This document shows positions 49,529-57,389 of a DNA stretch of 64,000 bases, piece by piece. Position 1 is the stretch's first letter. Every line of letters starts with the position of its first letter. A program made the translations under genes and the position numbers. The DNA lies in assembly GCF_965216805.1 (NCBI RefSeq), contig NZ_CBDCGN010000002.1, positions 1,178,001 through 1,242,000 on the forward strand. The letters run 5' to 3'. The notes beneath the pieces are model-generated. The model did not search any database and was not told the origin of the DNA. It saw nothing but the letters and a program-made list of their open reading frames with translations. The stretch is from Panacagrimonas sp965216805 (GTDB taxonomy: Bacteria; Pseudomonadota; Gammaproteobacteria; Nevskiales; Nevskiaceae).

Positions 49529-50905
49529 CTACTGACCCAGACGAGCGACTGCCGTCGTGGTCATGTACTTGTCGTAGGCCGTGCCATCGTCGATGAACAG
49601 GGATTTGTAGCCATCCAGTTCCCGGTAGTGACGGATGAGTGTCATGCGGTTGGTCTGGATATCGTGGAACTGCGCGCAGTGCCAGGACCAGTCGGGCTTG
49701 CCTTCCGCGTCCAGGATGACCTCCTTGTCGTTCTTCATCTGTCCGGTGCCGAACTCGATCTGCTTGTAGAGCTCGCCGCGGCGGTCGTAGGTCACCTGTG
49801 TGGTCATGGTGCCGTTGCGGGCATCCGACCAGGTGCGTCGCCGGCTCACGGGCGCGCGCGGATAGCCGGTGGGTTCGGAATCCCAAACGATGCACTCCGG
49901 AATCAGTTCGAACGTCTTGTCGAAGAACGTTGTGCCCTTGGGTCCACCGTGGAAGGGCACTGCCCAATCCTTGTCGTACCCGGCCCACCAGTTGCCGCCC
50001 TGGGGCCCCAGCATGGGCTTGCGTTCGATGATCTTGAAATTGCCCCAGGTCAGCAGAGGATCTCCGGCGCCCCAGGCGTCGGTCAGGTACAAGGTCATGC
50101 CGGGTACCAGCGGCTCGAAGCGCTGGTTGGTCGGGAACTGGCGGACGCGCTTGAACGCCGGAAAGTACCCATACAGGTCGGGAAACTTGCGCTGGTCGTA
50201 ATACCAGACGCTGAGGAAGGAGCTGCCCTTGACATCATTGGACCCTGTGAACAGCGCAGTATTCAGGCGCAGAAGGTCCTTCAAACCTTTGAAGACCTGA
50301 CCATCATTGCGGCCGGTGGTCTGCAGCTCGAACCAGATCAGGTTCTGCTTGTACGCGATATGCCCGTCGGGATTCACCGACCAGCAGGGTATGGGGTACT
50401 GCGAATAGTCGTGGCGTCCCCAGTTGTTGCTGATGTTGGAGCAGGCTTCCTGGGCAGTCTGCGCATCCGGAAACGGCAGGCCGCCATCCCACAACTGACC
50501 TTCCTTGCCATCCATCCAGAGGTTGCCGGTGGCATCGAACTTCGCGCGTCCTTGGTTCTTGAGCGTGAGCTCCAGATACCGGTGATTGAACATGGTGGTG
50601 GCATCTTGCGGGGCCTCGCGAATCTTGATCTTGCGGCCCATCTCCTTGACCTGCTTGAAGCAGATCGGATCGAGCAGATCCTTCACCACCTCGACGTTGT
50701 CGACCGAGATGATATCGCCCGGCTTGATTTTGCCTTTGGTGTACATCTCGATCGACAGCAACTCGTCCGGATAGGCCTTGGTGACCTCGCCCGAGTTCGC
50801 GATCGTCGGCCACAGCGGTGCCAGCACGCCGCCGGCCGCGCCCTTGGCAACTTTGTCCATGAACACGCGGCGGCTGTAATCGAAATCGTATTTCCTGATC
50901 CTCAT
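49529..50905 (-). CDS. Tat-targeted DUF1329 protein, copy 2
   Basis: A 458-aa paralogue of the protein at 31142-32515. It carries a twin-arginine motif YSRRVFMDK and the same sequence logic throughout. A near-identical block (KGSSFLSVWYYDQRKFPDL, YGYFPAFKRVRQFP, TNQRFEP) lies at similar position. Export by Tat and a periplasmic lipid- or hydrocarbon-binding role are inferred from the family. No TACCC-N4-GGGTA dyad is seen upstream, so control must differ from copy 1. Neighbours are an ABM/zinc-ribbon gene upstream and the small HTH gene downstream. The start follows GGAGAGAACGTC. Confidence 0.87.
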   Translation of the reverse strand: MRIRKYDFDYSRRVFMDKVAKGAAGGVLAPLWPTIANSGEVTKAYPDELLSIEMYTKGKIKPGDIISVDNVEVVKDLLDPICFKQVKEMGRKIKIREAPQDATTMFNHRYLELTLKNQGRAKFDATGNLWMDGKEGQLWDGGLPFPDAQTAQEACSNISNNWGRHDYSQYPIPCWSVNPDGHIAYKQNLIWFELQTTGRNDGQVFKGLKDLLRLNTALFTGSNDVKGSSFLSVWYYDQRKFPDLYGYFPAFKRVRQFPTNQRFEPLVPGMTLYLTDAWGAGDPLLTWGNFKIIERKPMLGPQGGNWWAGYDKDWAVPFHGGPKGTTFFDKTFELIPECIVWDSEPTGYPRAPVSRRRTWSDARNGTMTTQVTYDRRGELYKQIEFGTGQMKNDKEVILDAEGKPDWSWHCAQFHDIQTNRMTLIRHYRELDGYKSLFIDDGTAYDKYMTTTAVARLGQ

Positions 50906-50985
50906 GACGTTCTCTCCGTTTGCGTAGCGTTACGGCCACCAGTGGTACTGCGAGCTTTTCCCCGGAATTTGGATTCAGGCGAATC

Positions 50986-51522
50986 CTAGGAGTGGCGATG
51001 TTTGTGGGCGCCGGCGTCGCCAGGCGAAGGAGACTCCGCCTCCAGGGCCGCTGCCACTTCGGCCGACATGTCCTGGTACACCGCGTTGCTACTCGCCGAT
51101 TCCGGCGTCGTCGGAAAGTGGAAACCGCATTCCGCACAGGGCTTTGCCAGTTCGTGCTGTTCGCGGTACAGGTCGTACGGACCGTCGCTCAGATGTCCGC
51201 AGCACGGGCACACCCGCAGCAGGCGTGTGCGCACGAGCTGGAAGTTGGTAATGACGTCTTCCATGATTGCGCCGTTGGCAGCCCACTTCTTGGCGTACTT
51301 GTGATACACGTCTTTGTGCCAGCTATTCAGTGCTTCCATGCTGGTCCACATGCTGACTTCGTTGTACCAAGTCGGATCGTCGGCATGATCCCACCAGGTT
51401 AGGTGTAGAAAGCCCGGATGCTTCTTCAGGTGATGCCGCACGTTGGCGAACACCAGTTTGAATTTTTCGTAGCCGTCCGGACTCGAAAAGCGCACCCGCT
51501 GCATGCTGAGATAGATCGCCAT
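50986..51522 (-). CDS. ABM-like domain fused to a zinc ribbon
   Basis: A 178-aa protein. Residues 1-95 look like a dimeric alpha-beta barrel of the antibiotic-biosynthesis-monooxygenase/NIPSNAP kind (FKLVFANVRHHLKKHPGFLHLTWW, YNEVSMWTSMEALNSW). Then comes a zinc ribbon with VCPCCGHL and PCAECGFH. The tail ends GAHKHRHS. The combination is unusual and I know no characterised member. Some residues recall the zinc-ribbon subunit of the carboxylase, a possible analogue. A long inverted repeat overlaps its ribosome site. It is transcribed toward DUF1329 copy 2, with an 80-base gap. Confidence 0.7.
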   Translation of the reverse strand: MAIYLSMQRVRFSSPDGYEKFKLVFANVRHHLKKHPGFLHLTWWDHADDPTWYNEVSMWTSMEALNSWHKDVYHKYAKKWAANGAIMEDVITNFQLVRTRLLRVCPCCGHLSDGPYDLYREQHELAKPCAECGFHFPTTPESASSNAVYQDMSAEVAAALEAESPSPGDAGAHKHRHS

Positions 51523-51531
51523 CGCCTGATT

Positions 51532-51571
51532 CCTACGTGAGGCTCCTGACGATCAGGAGCGTGAACGTAGG
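51532..51571 (-). promoter_or_regulatory. Bipartite hairpin at the ribosome site of the ABM/zinc-ribbon gene
   Basis: CCTACGT-3-GCTCCTG-5-CAGGAGC-4-ACGTAGG forms two stacked perfect 7-bp stems. On the transcribed strand the last arm ACGTAGG contains the only Shine-Dalgarno-like sequence (TAGGAA), ending 10 bases before the ATG. It could be an operator dyad or an RNA switch that hides the ribosome site. Confidence 0.6.
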
Positions 51572-51641
51572 TTGGCGCGCTCAATGAGAAAGCGGGAGTT
51601 CCAAAGAGGCCCGTATGAAGAGGGCCAAGCTAGCGTTCGGG

Positions 51642-53135
51642 CTATTCCGCCAGCACGCCTGCGAGTCGCTGAATGCCCTCGCGGATCATGCTTTCCTCCA
51701 TCGAGGCGTAGCCGAGGAGGAGTCCCGCACCGCGCGGCGCATGAATGAAATAGGGTGTGATCGGGTAGATGCCGACGCCCGCTCGTGCCGCTTGTTCAAC
51801 CAGCTGGGGAACATCGTTGGCTGTGCGGTCGTTCAGCCACATCATCACGTGGATGCCGGCATTGGCGCCCTCCACCATGACGCGCGCGCCCAGGTGCTGA
51901 TGGATGGCGTCGAGCAGGGCGGTCCTGCGGTGAGAGCAAAGGCGCCTGGCGCGCAGGAGGTGGCGATTGAAATGCCCCTGCGCCATGAAATCGCTCAAGG
52001 CCGTCTGCAGCAATGCTGGAGTCTGTCGATCGCAGACGTGCTTTGCTGCGATGAGACTCTTGCGCAGCCGCCGCGGACTGACCAGGTACCCGAGGCGTAA
52101 TGAAGGAAACAGGACCTTTGACATCGTGCCGACATAGATCACTTGATCGTCGGTATCACCGCCCTTGATGGCTTCGATAGGACGTATGTCATAGCGCAGC
52201 TCGCCGTCATAGTCGTCCTCCACGATGAAGCAATTGTGGACACGCGCCCAATCCATAAGCTGCTGCCGTCGATCTGCCGACAACACCGCGCCTGTTGGGA
52301 ACTGGTGCGAAGGGGTTACGTAAACCGCCCGGCATCGGGAGGATCGCGCGGGAAGTTTCGCAACCTGTAAACCGTTGCGGTCGACGGGGACCGCGACGAT
52401 GCGCGCGCCGACGCTCGAAAAAGCCTGGCGGGCACCCTCGTAACTCGGCTCTTCCAGTACTACGCGATCACCGGGATCGATGAGAATTCTTGCGATCAGA
52501 TCCAGAGCCTGCTGCGATCCGTTGGTGATGATGATCTGATCTGGATGACAAGCGATGCCGCGCGCTCTGCGAAGATACTCGGCAAGTTCGGAGCGCAGCG
52601 GCAGGTAGCCCGCAGACTCGCCGTATCCCAGCACCGAAACCGACGCGATCATCGCGCGTTTGGACACGATTCTCGTCCAAGCTTGGAAGGGAAAATCGCC
52701 GACAACCGGTAGCCCGTAGCGAAAGTCGAATTGAAGCTCGGGTCGCTCGAGTATCGGAGAAGCGTCCAGGTGTTCGAGGCGTCGGCCGAACTTCGACAGC
52801 GTTGGCTCGTCTGCCGCCGGCAAAGGCAATGACCCGGAGTTGTCTGTCCGCGTTCGGGGGGAGCGATCGAGGTCGCTGACGAACGAACCCCCGCCAAAGT
52901 GCGTGGCGATAAGTCCCTCATTGGCCAACTCGCCGTAAGCGGTGATGACCGTATTCCTGGAGATCCCGAGGTCCTTTGCCAGGGTTCTCGTCGGCGGCAG
53001 TCGTGCGCCGACATTGGCCTGTTTGATTTCAGCGCGCAATGCGCGAACAAGCTGGTCGACCAGCGTGCCCGCGCCGTCCAGCGAGAGCAGCAGTTCGGAG
53101 TACCTGGACTTGGTTCGACGCGGCAAGCTGGCCAT
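51642..53135 (-). CDS. MocR-type regulator (GntR HTH with aminotransferase domain)
   Basis: A 497-aa PdxR/GabR-family protein. The N-terminal GntR winged helix (RLPPTRTLAKDLGISRNTVI, AYGELANEGLI) is joined by a linker to a fold-type I aminotransferase domain (VLGYGESAGYLPLR, TNGSQQALDLI, VEDDYDGEL, GTMSKVLFPSLRLGYL with the PLP Lys). Such regulators sense PLP adducts of amino compounds. It lies upstream of the ABM and DUF1329 genes and downstream of the bicupin on the same strand; its target is unknown. Confidence 0.9.
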   Translation of the reverse strand: MASLPRRTKSRYSELLLSLDGAGTLVDQLVRALRAEIKQANVGARLPPTRTLAKDLGISRNTVITAYGELANEGLIATHFGGGSFVSDLDRSPRTRTDNSGSLPLPAADEPTLSKFGRRLEHLDASPILERPELQFDFRYGLPVVGDFPFQAWTRIVSKRAMIASVSVLGYGESAGYLPLRSELAEYLRRARGIACHPDQIIITNGSQQALDLIARILIDPGDRVVLEEPSYEGARQAFSSVGARIVAVPVDRNGLQVAKLPARSSRCRAVYVTPSHQFPTGAVLSADRRQQLMDWARVHNCFIVEDDYDGELRYDIRPIEAIKGGDTDDQVIYVGTMSKVLFPSLRLGYLVSPRRLRKSLIAAKHVCDRQTPALLQTALSDFMAQGHFNRHLLRARRLCSHRRTALLDAIHQHLGARVMVEGANAGIHVMMWLNDRTANDVPQLVEQAARAGVGIYPITPYFIHAPRGAGLLLGYASMEESMIREGIQRLAGVLAE

Positions 53136-53253
53136 CTGACGGTCTATCTCTCCGCTCGGTTGACCATGATGACGGCAAGCCTGCGCTCGGGTGGCGCGTG
53201 CTAAGGACAGCGCGCCGATCCGGCAGACTTGGCTTTGTCACCCCGACTGTAAC

Positions 53254-53273
53254 GGTGCCACACCCTAGGTGCC
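53254..53273. promoter_or_regulatory. Direct repeat upstream of the MocR gene
   Basis: GGTGCC occurs twice, 14 bases start to start, about 120 bases upstream of the MocR start. MocR proteins commonly bind direct repeats at their own promoter, so this is a candidate site only. Confidence 0.3.
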
Positions 53274-53354
53274 CCCGGAGTAAAGTCCCTGCGCTGCGTC
53301 CGTAGAACGATCATTCGCAAAAACGCATGGCGCAGGAACTTCGGCGCGAACGCG

Positions 53355-54224
53355 TTACCCGACTGGCAGCTGATCCCTGGTGATGACCCAGAGCTTCTTC
53401 GAGAACGGGCCGCGCGAGGTCCAGGTGATGTGCATGCCCGACGACAGCCCGATCACGTCGCCGGCGCGGAAGTGGTGCTGCTTGCCGGTCAGGGTTTCGA
53501 CCACATCCACCTCGCCCTCCAGCAGCAGGATGGTCTCGTCGCCCAGCACGCCGGTGTAGGGCGTGATCAGCGCGCCCTTGCCATCGACGTTGGTCCCGGG
53601 GATGCCTTTTCCGGACCTCCAGATGCCGCTCATCATGGTGCCGGTCGATCCGCTGGGGCGGATGAAGAACAGCTCGCCGGCCACCTGCGGCCCTTCCTTG
53701 GGCTCGACGAAGTGATACGCCTCCCAATCCGCCGGGTTGTCGTTCATGTTGGTGACCAGCAGCTCGCCCGGCGGCGCAGCAGTGGCTTGGGTGCCATTGA
53801 AGATGCACCAGTACTTCTTGAAGTAGGGGCCGTTGATCTCCCAGGTCACTTCCAGATTCTTCGGGCTGCTGACGATGGAGCCGGGTGCGATGTGGAATTT
53901 CTGGCCGGTGGAGTTCACCGTCAGCGTGGCCGAACCCTCGATCACGCAGGCGGTCTCGTCGCCCAGCGGCGCGGAGTAGACCACCGTGTGCGAGCCGTCC
54001 TTGGCGCCGCCAGGCGAGGTCGGGCCGGTGCGCCAGAACCCGGCCATCAGCGTGCCCGAGGTGCCGTGGGTGCGGATCACGGCGATTTCGCCCTGCACCT
54101 GCTTGCCCAGACGCGGCTCTTCCCATTCAAACGGCACCCACTGATCCGGAGCCGGATTCTGAGTGCCGCCGTGGACCTTGTGGTTGAAGGGAGTTGCGAC
54201 TTTCAGTTCTTCGTTTGTGCCCAT
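53355..54224 (-). CDS. Bicupin protein
   Basis: A 289-aa protein of two homologous cupin halves. Repeat 1 contains TLMAGFWRTG, LGDETACVIEGSATL and IAPGSIVSSPKNLEVTW. Repeat 2 contains TMMSGIWRSG, LGDETILLLEGEVDV and RAGDVIGLSSGMHITW. The usual metal-binding cupin-1 histidines are mostly absent, as in the DUF861/cupin_3 group. Role unknown; binding of a small polar ligand is a guess. The start follows GGAGCAGCGAA. It is the most upstream gene of the minus-strand block between fliD and fliS. Confidence 0.8.
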   Translation of the reverse strand: MGTNEELKVATPFNHKVHGGTQNPAPDQWVPFEWEEPRLGKQVQGEIAVIRTHGTSGTLMAGFWRTGPTSPGGAKDGSHTVVYSAPLGDETACVIEGSATLTVNSTGQKFHIAPGSIVSSPKNLEVTWEINGPYFKKYWCIFNGTQATAAPPGELLVTNMNDNPADWEAYHFVEPKEGPQVAGELFFIRPSGSTGTMMSGIWRSGKGIPGTNVDGKGALITPYTGVLGDETILLLEGEVDVVETLTGKQHHFRAGDVIGLSSGMHITWTSRGPFSKKLWVITRDQLPVG

Positions 54225-54489
54225 TTCGCTGCTCCGTGAGGTAATTGGATTACTGCAACTCCAAGGATCGTCCCCGGACGGCCGAAACAGAAGAGCCAAA
54301 GAAGGCGAGCGCCGAAGAGCCAAGCGCCGGACATCCCAGGCTGCCGGCCCCCATGCCTAAGTTGGTCGGCCTCGCCGAAGCGGGCTAATCCGGGAACCAC
54401 TTCATGCCGCTGATCGCCGTCGTGCGGCTGATGCTCAAGTCCGCTCATCCCCGGTCGATATCCTGTTCGTCAGCCAAGAGGACACCCCC
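54225..54489. other. Intergenic junction between the accessory block and fliS
   Basis: No gene is seen in these 265 bases, which hold the bicupin promoter and the fliS leader. This is one edge of the block that separates fliD from fliS. Confidence 0.4.
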
Positions 54490-54882
54490 ATGGGCGCCAT
54501 GCACCGCCTGCAGGCCATTCGCCAGTACCGAGATTCCAGCGTGGACGCGGCCATGGCGGCCGCCACCCCGCAGCAGTTGGTGATCATGCTGCTGGAAGGC
54601 GCACTGGACCGCATCGCCCGGGCCCGCTGTGCAGCGCTCGGTAACGAGCGAGCGGCGCGTCTCGCGCACATCGGCGCTGCCATCTCCGTCCTGGAATACC
54701 TCAAGCTGTGTCTGGATCCCGCTGGTGGGGCGCTGAGCGCGCGCCTGGCGCTGCTTTACGACTTTTGTCTGCGCCATCTGGTGCAGGCCAATACCGCCAG
54801 GGACGTGGTCGGCGCGCTGGAAGAGGTGGCCGCGGTGCTGCGACCGATCAAGCAGGCATGGGACGAGTTGCCCGCGCGCTGA
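54490..54882 (+). CDS. fliS: Flagellin export chaperone FliS
   Basis: A 130-aa helical chaperone. AIRQYRDSSVDAAMAAATPQQLVIMLLEGALDRIAR-type sequence is diagnostic (core PQQLVIMLLEGALDRI), with ARLALLYDFCLRHLVQANT in the C-terminal half. It binds flagellin in the cytoplasm before export. Normally it is beside fliD; here it is 8.4 kb away with unrelated genes between. The ATG at 54490 follows AGAGGACACCCCC; an internal ATG at 54499 is also possible. Confidence 0.92.
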   Translation: MGAMHRLQAIRQYRDSSVDAAMAAATPQQLVIMLLEGALDRIARARCAALGNERAARLAHIGAAISVLEYLKLCLDPAGGALSARLALLYDFCLRHLVQANTARDVVGALEEVAAVLRPIKQAWDELPAR

Positions 54883-54904
54883 GCGCCGGTGCCGGAGACA
54901 GCAG

Positions 54905-55486
54905 ATGGACGCACCCACCGAGTCGCCCTTCGACAGTCAACCACACTTTTCGGATCGACTGCGCGTGGCTTTCGAGCCGCTGCCCGACGCCCCGGATGCC
55001 TCCAGCCAGATGCTGCTGCAAGCCGAAGCGCGCCTTTTGTTGACGCGTCTGCTGGCGCTGGACGAGTCGACTGCGGCGCGTACCGAGGAGGACAAGGAGC
55101 CCAATCTGGACCTGCAGCGCCTGGAGCGCAAACTCGATCTGGTTCTGGAACTGCTGTCCCTGCGTCTGCTCGACGACGGCTCGGCGCCGCCGGAACGCGC
55201 GGTGCGACTGAGCGCCAGCGCCGCCTGCTGGCAGGCCGACGACGATCGAATCCGCGACGGCGAATTCGGCGTGTTGAGCGTTTACCTGCACCGCCTGATG
55301 CCGCGACCGCTGAGGTTGCCGGTGCAAGTGATGTCGGTGCAAGTGATGTCGTTGCAATCGCAGCGGGTGCAGGTGCGCTTCCTGCCGCTGGACGAGGAAA
55401 GCGAAGAACTGCTGCTGCGCTACGTGTTCCTGCAGCACCGGCGCGATCTTGCCGGGCACAAGCGCACGCAACATCGGCGCGCTTGA
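54905..55486 (+). CDS. Atypical PilZ-domain-like protein downstream of fliS
   Basis: A 193-aa protein. After an N-terminal helical half (LERKLDLVLELLSLRLL) the C-terminal half is beta-rich (AVRLSASAACW, LSVYLHRLMPRPLRLPVQV, VRFLPLDEES). Its position after fliS and this layout match the atypical PilZ-type proteins of Xanthomonadaceae, which lack the canonical RxxxR c-di-GMP motif. A perfect 15-bp tandem duplication gives VQVMSVQVMS. It starts 22 bases after fliS and is convergent with lpxH. Confidence 0.7.
   Translation: MDAPTESPFDSQPHFSDRLRVAFEPLPDAPDASSQMLLQAEARLLLTRLLALDESTAARTEEDKEPNLDLQRLERKLDLVLELLSLRLLDDGSAPPERAVRLSASAACWQADDDRIRDGEFGVLSVYLHRLMPRPLRLPVQVMSVQVMSLQSQRVQVRFLPLDEESEELLLRYVFLQHRRDLAGHKRTQHRRA
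55322..55351. repeat. 15-bp tandem duplication in the PilZ-like gene
   Basis: GTGCAAGTGATGTCG is repeated exactly twice, in frame, encoding VQVMS-VQVMS. A partial third unit follows (TTGCAATCG). Confidence 0.9.
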
Positions 55487-55490
55487 TCGT

Positions 55491-56219
55491 TCAGCCGCCG
55501 ACGCTCCGTTGCTGCATGCCCTGCGCGTCGACGCACAGATAGTCCTGAGTATCGCTGCGCCAGTCGGGCAGCACGATGCGCTGCGCCGGACCGGTCGGCA
55601 GGTCGACCTCGTAAGTGCCGGGCCGATGCGTGTGGCCGTGGATCATCCGGCGCACCCCGGCTCGCGTCAGGGCGCTGCGGATGGCCCCGGTGTTGACGTC
55701 CATGATCGATTCCGGCTTGTTGCGCTTGGCGGCGTCGCTGTCGCCGCGGATATTGCCGGCGATTTTTTCGCGGCGTGCACGCGGCAGGCGCAGGAACAGC
55801 CACTGGGCCCAGCGCATGCGCGAGAAGCGGCGCCAGCGCTGGTAGCCGCGATCGTCAACGCAATAGCGATCCCCGTGCGAGATCAGTACCGGTTCGCTCT
55901 GCAGTTCGATCAGGGTTGGATCGGGTAGGGGCGCCACGCCGGTCAGCGCAAAGAAGTCCGAGCCAACCATAAAATCGCGGTTGCCGTGCTGGTAGTAGAG
56001 GTGGACGCCGGATGCCGCGAGCGCGGCCAACGCCGCTACTTCGGGAGCGAACTGCTGCAGGCCGACGTCGTCGCCAATCCAGCTCTCGAAAAGATCGCCC
56101 AGAATGTAGATGACGTTGGCTTCCCGCGCCGGACCCTGCAGGAATCTCAGGAAGCTCGACCTTAGCGGCGAAGGCGTGGCCGGCAGATGCAGATCCGACA
56201 GGAACAGCGTGGTCTGCAT
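55491..56219 (-). CDS. lpxH: UDP-2,3-diacylglucosamine diphosphatase LpxH
   Basis: A 242-aa calcineurin-like phosphoesterase. Metal-site motifs occur in order: LSDLHLPAT, GDLFESWIGDD, HGNRDFM, SHGDRYC and IHGHTHRPG. It cleaves UDP-2,3-diacylglucosamine to lipid X in lipid A synthesis, at the cytoplasmic face of the inner membrane. Length matches the family. It is convergent with the PilZ-like gene, 4 bases apart. Confidence 0.95.
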   Translation of the reverse strand: MQTTLFLSDLHLPATPSPLRSSFLRFLQGPAREANVIYILGDLFESWIGDDVGLQQFAPEVAALAALAASGVHLYYQHGNRDFMVGSDFFALTGVAPLPDPTLIELQSEPVLISHGDRYCVDDRGYQRWRRFSRMRWAQWLFLRLPRARREKIAGNIRGDSDAAKRNKPESIMDVNTGAIRSALTRAGVRRMIHGHTHRPGTYEVDLPTGPAQRIVLPDWRSDTQDYLCVDAQGMQQRSVGG

Positions 56220-56234
56220 CGCGTTGGCGCAGGC

Positions 56235-57371
56235 CTAACGTTGCAGCACCTTGCCCAGCGCCTCCAGGCACAGCTCCACGTGCCGGGTCGAGCAGCTCTG
56301 ACCCATCAGGCCGATGCGCCAGATCTTGCCGGCGAACTCGCCCAGGCCGGCCCCGATCTCCAGGTCGTACTCGCCGAGCAGGCGACCGCGCAATACGTCC
56401 TCCTGCAGGCCCTCGGGCAGGCGTACGGCGTTGAGCTGCGGCAGGCGCTCGTCGGCGGGCACCAGATAGCTCAGGCCCAGCGCTTCGAGTCCGCGCGCCA
56501 GGGCCAGATGATGCTGGCGATGCCGCGCCCAGGAATGTTCCAGGCCTTCTTCGTGCAGCAGCACCAGCGATTCATGCAGGCCATACAGCGCATTGATCGG
56601 CGCGGTGTGGTGATAGGCGCGCTTGGCGCCGCCGCCCCAGTATGCGGTCACCAGGCTGAAATCCATGAACCAGCTGCGCACCGGCACCTTGCGGCTACGC
56701 AGCTTCTCCACCGCGCGTGGGCTGAAGCTCACCGGCGACAGGCCAGGCGGGCAGGACAGGCATTTCTGCGTGCCGCTGTAGATGGCGTCGATGCCCCAGG
56801 CATCCATCTCCAGCGGTGAGCCGCCGAGCGAGGTCACCGCATCGACCAGCGACAGCACGCCATAGCGCTGCGCCAGTGCGGCCAGAGTCTTGGCGTCCGA
56901 CAACGCACCCGTGGACGTTTCGGCTTGCACGAAAGCCAGCACTTTGGCTTCCGGATTGGCCTTGAGCGCGTCCTCGACCTTGTTCGGATCGACCGCGCGA
57001 CCCCAGGGATCGGAGACGGTGACCACCTTGGCCCCGAGGCGTTCAGACATGGCGCGCATGCGACCGCCGAACACGCCGTTTTCGCACACGATGATGGTGT
57101 CGTCCGGCTCCAGCAGGTTGGCGAAGCAGGCCTCCATGCCGGTGGAACCGGGGCCGGAAACCGGCATGGTCAGCTCGTTGGACGTGCGAAAGGTCTGCTG
57201 CAGCAGGCGCTTGATATCGTCCATCAGGCCGATGAAGGCCGGGTCCAGATGACCGATGGTGGCTTGCGCCATCGCCGCCAGCACGCGCGGGTGCACGTCG
57301 GACGGACCAGGTCCCATCAGCACCCGGCGTGGCGGCACGAAAGCGGGCAGAACAGGCGTGGGTGCATTCAT
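56235..57371 (-). CDS. Alanine/serine-glyoxylate aminotransferase family protein
   Basis: A 378-aa fold-type I PLP enzyme. It begins RRVLMGPGPSDVHPRVLAAM and has TMPVSGPGSTGMEACFANL, ETSTGALSD and the PLP lysine in SGTQKCLSCPPG. It transfers an amino group to glyoxylate to give glycine, the donor being alanine or serine; the choice cannot be made here. It lies 15 bases upstream of lpxH in the transcription direction. Confidence 0.9.
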   Translation of the reverse strand: MNAPTPVLPAFVPPRRVLMGPGPSDVHPRVLAAMAQATIGHLDPAFIGLMDDIKRLLQQTFRTSNELTMPVSGPGSTGMEACFANLLEPDDTIIVCENGVFGGRMRAMSERLGAKVVTVSDPWGRAVDPNKVEDALKANPEAKVLAFVQAETSTGALSDAKTLAALAQRYGVLSLVDAVTSLGGSPLEMDAWGIDAIYSGTQKCLSCPPGLSPVSFSPRAVEKLRSRKVPVRSWFMDFSLVTAYWGGGAKRAYHHTAPINALYGLHESLVLLHEEGLEHSWARHRQHHLALARGLEALGLSYLVPADERLPQLNAVRLPEGLQEDVLRGRLLGEYDLEIGAGLGEFAGKIWRIGLMGQSCSTRHVELCLEALGKVLQR

Positions 57372-57389
57372 GACGTGAATCCCGGTTGC

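Noticed and set aside
53262..53286. Sequence CCTAGGTGCCCCCGGAGTAAAG resembling the TACCC-N4-GGGTA dyad upstream of MocR
   Set aside because: It needs at least two mismatches and a changed spacer, so I do not count it as a regulon site.
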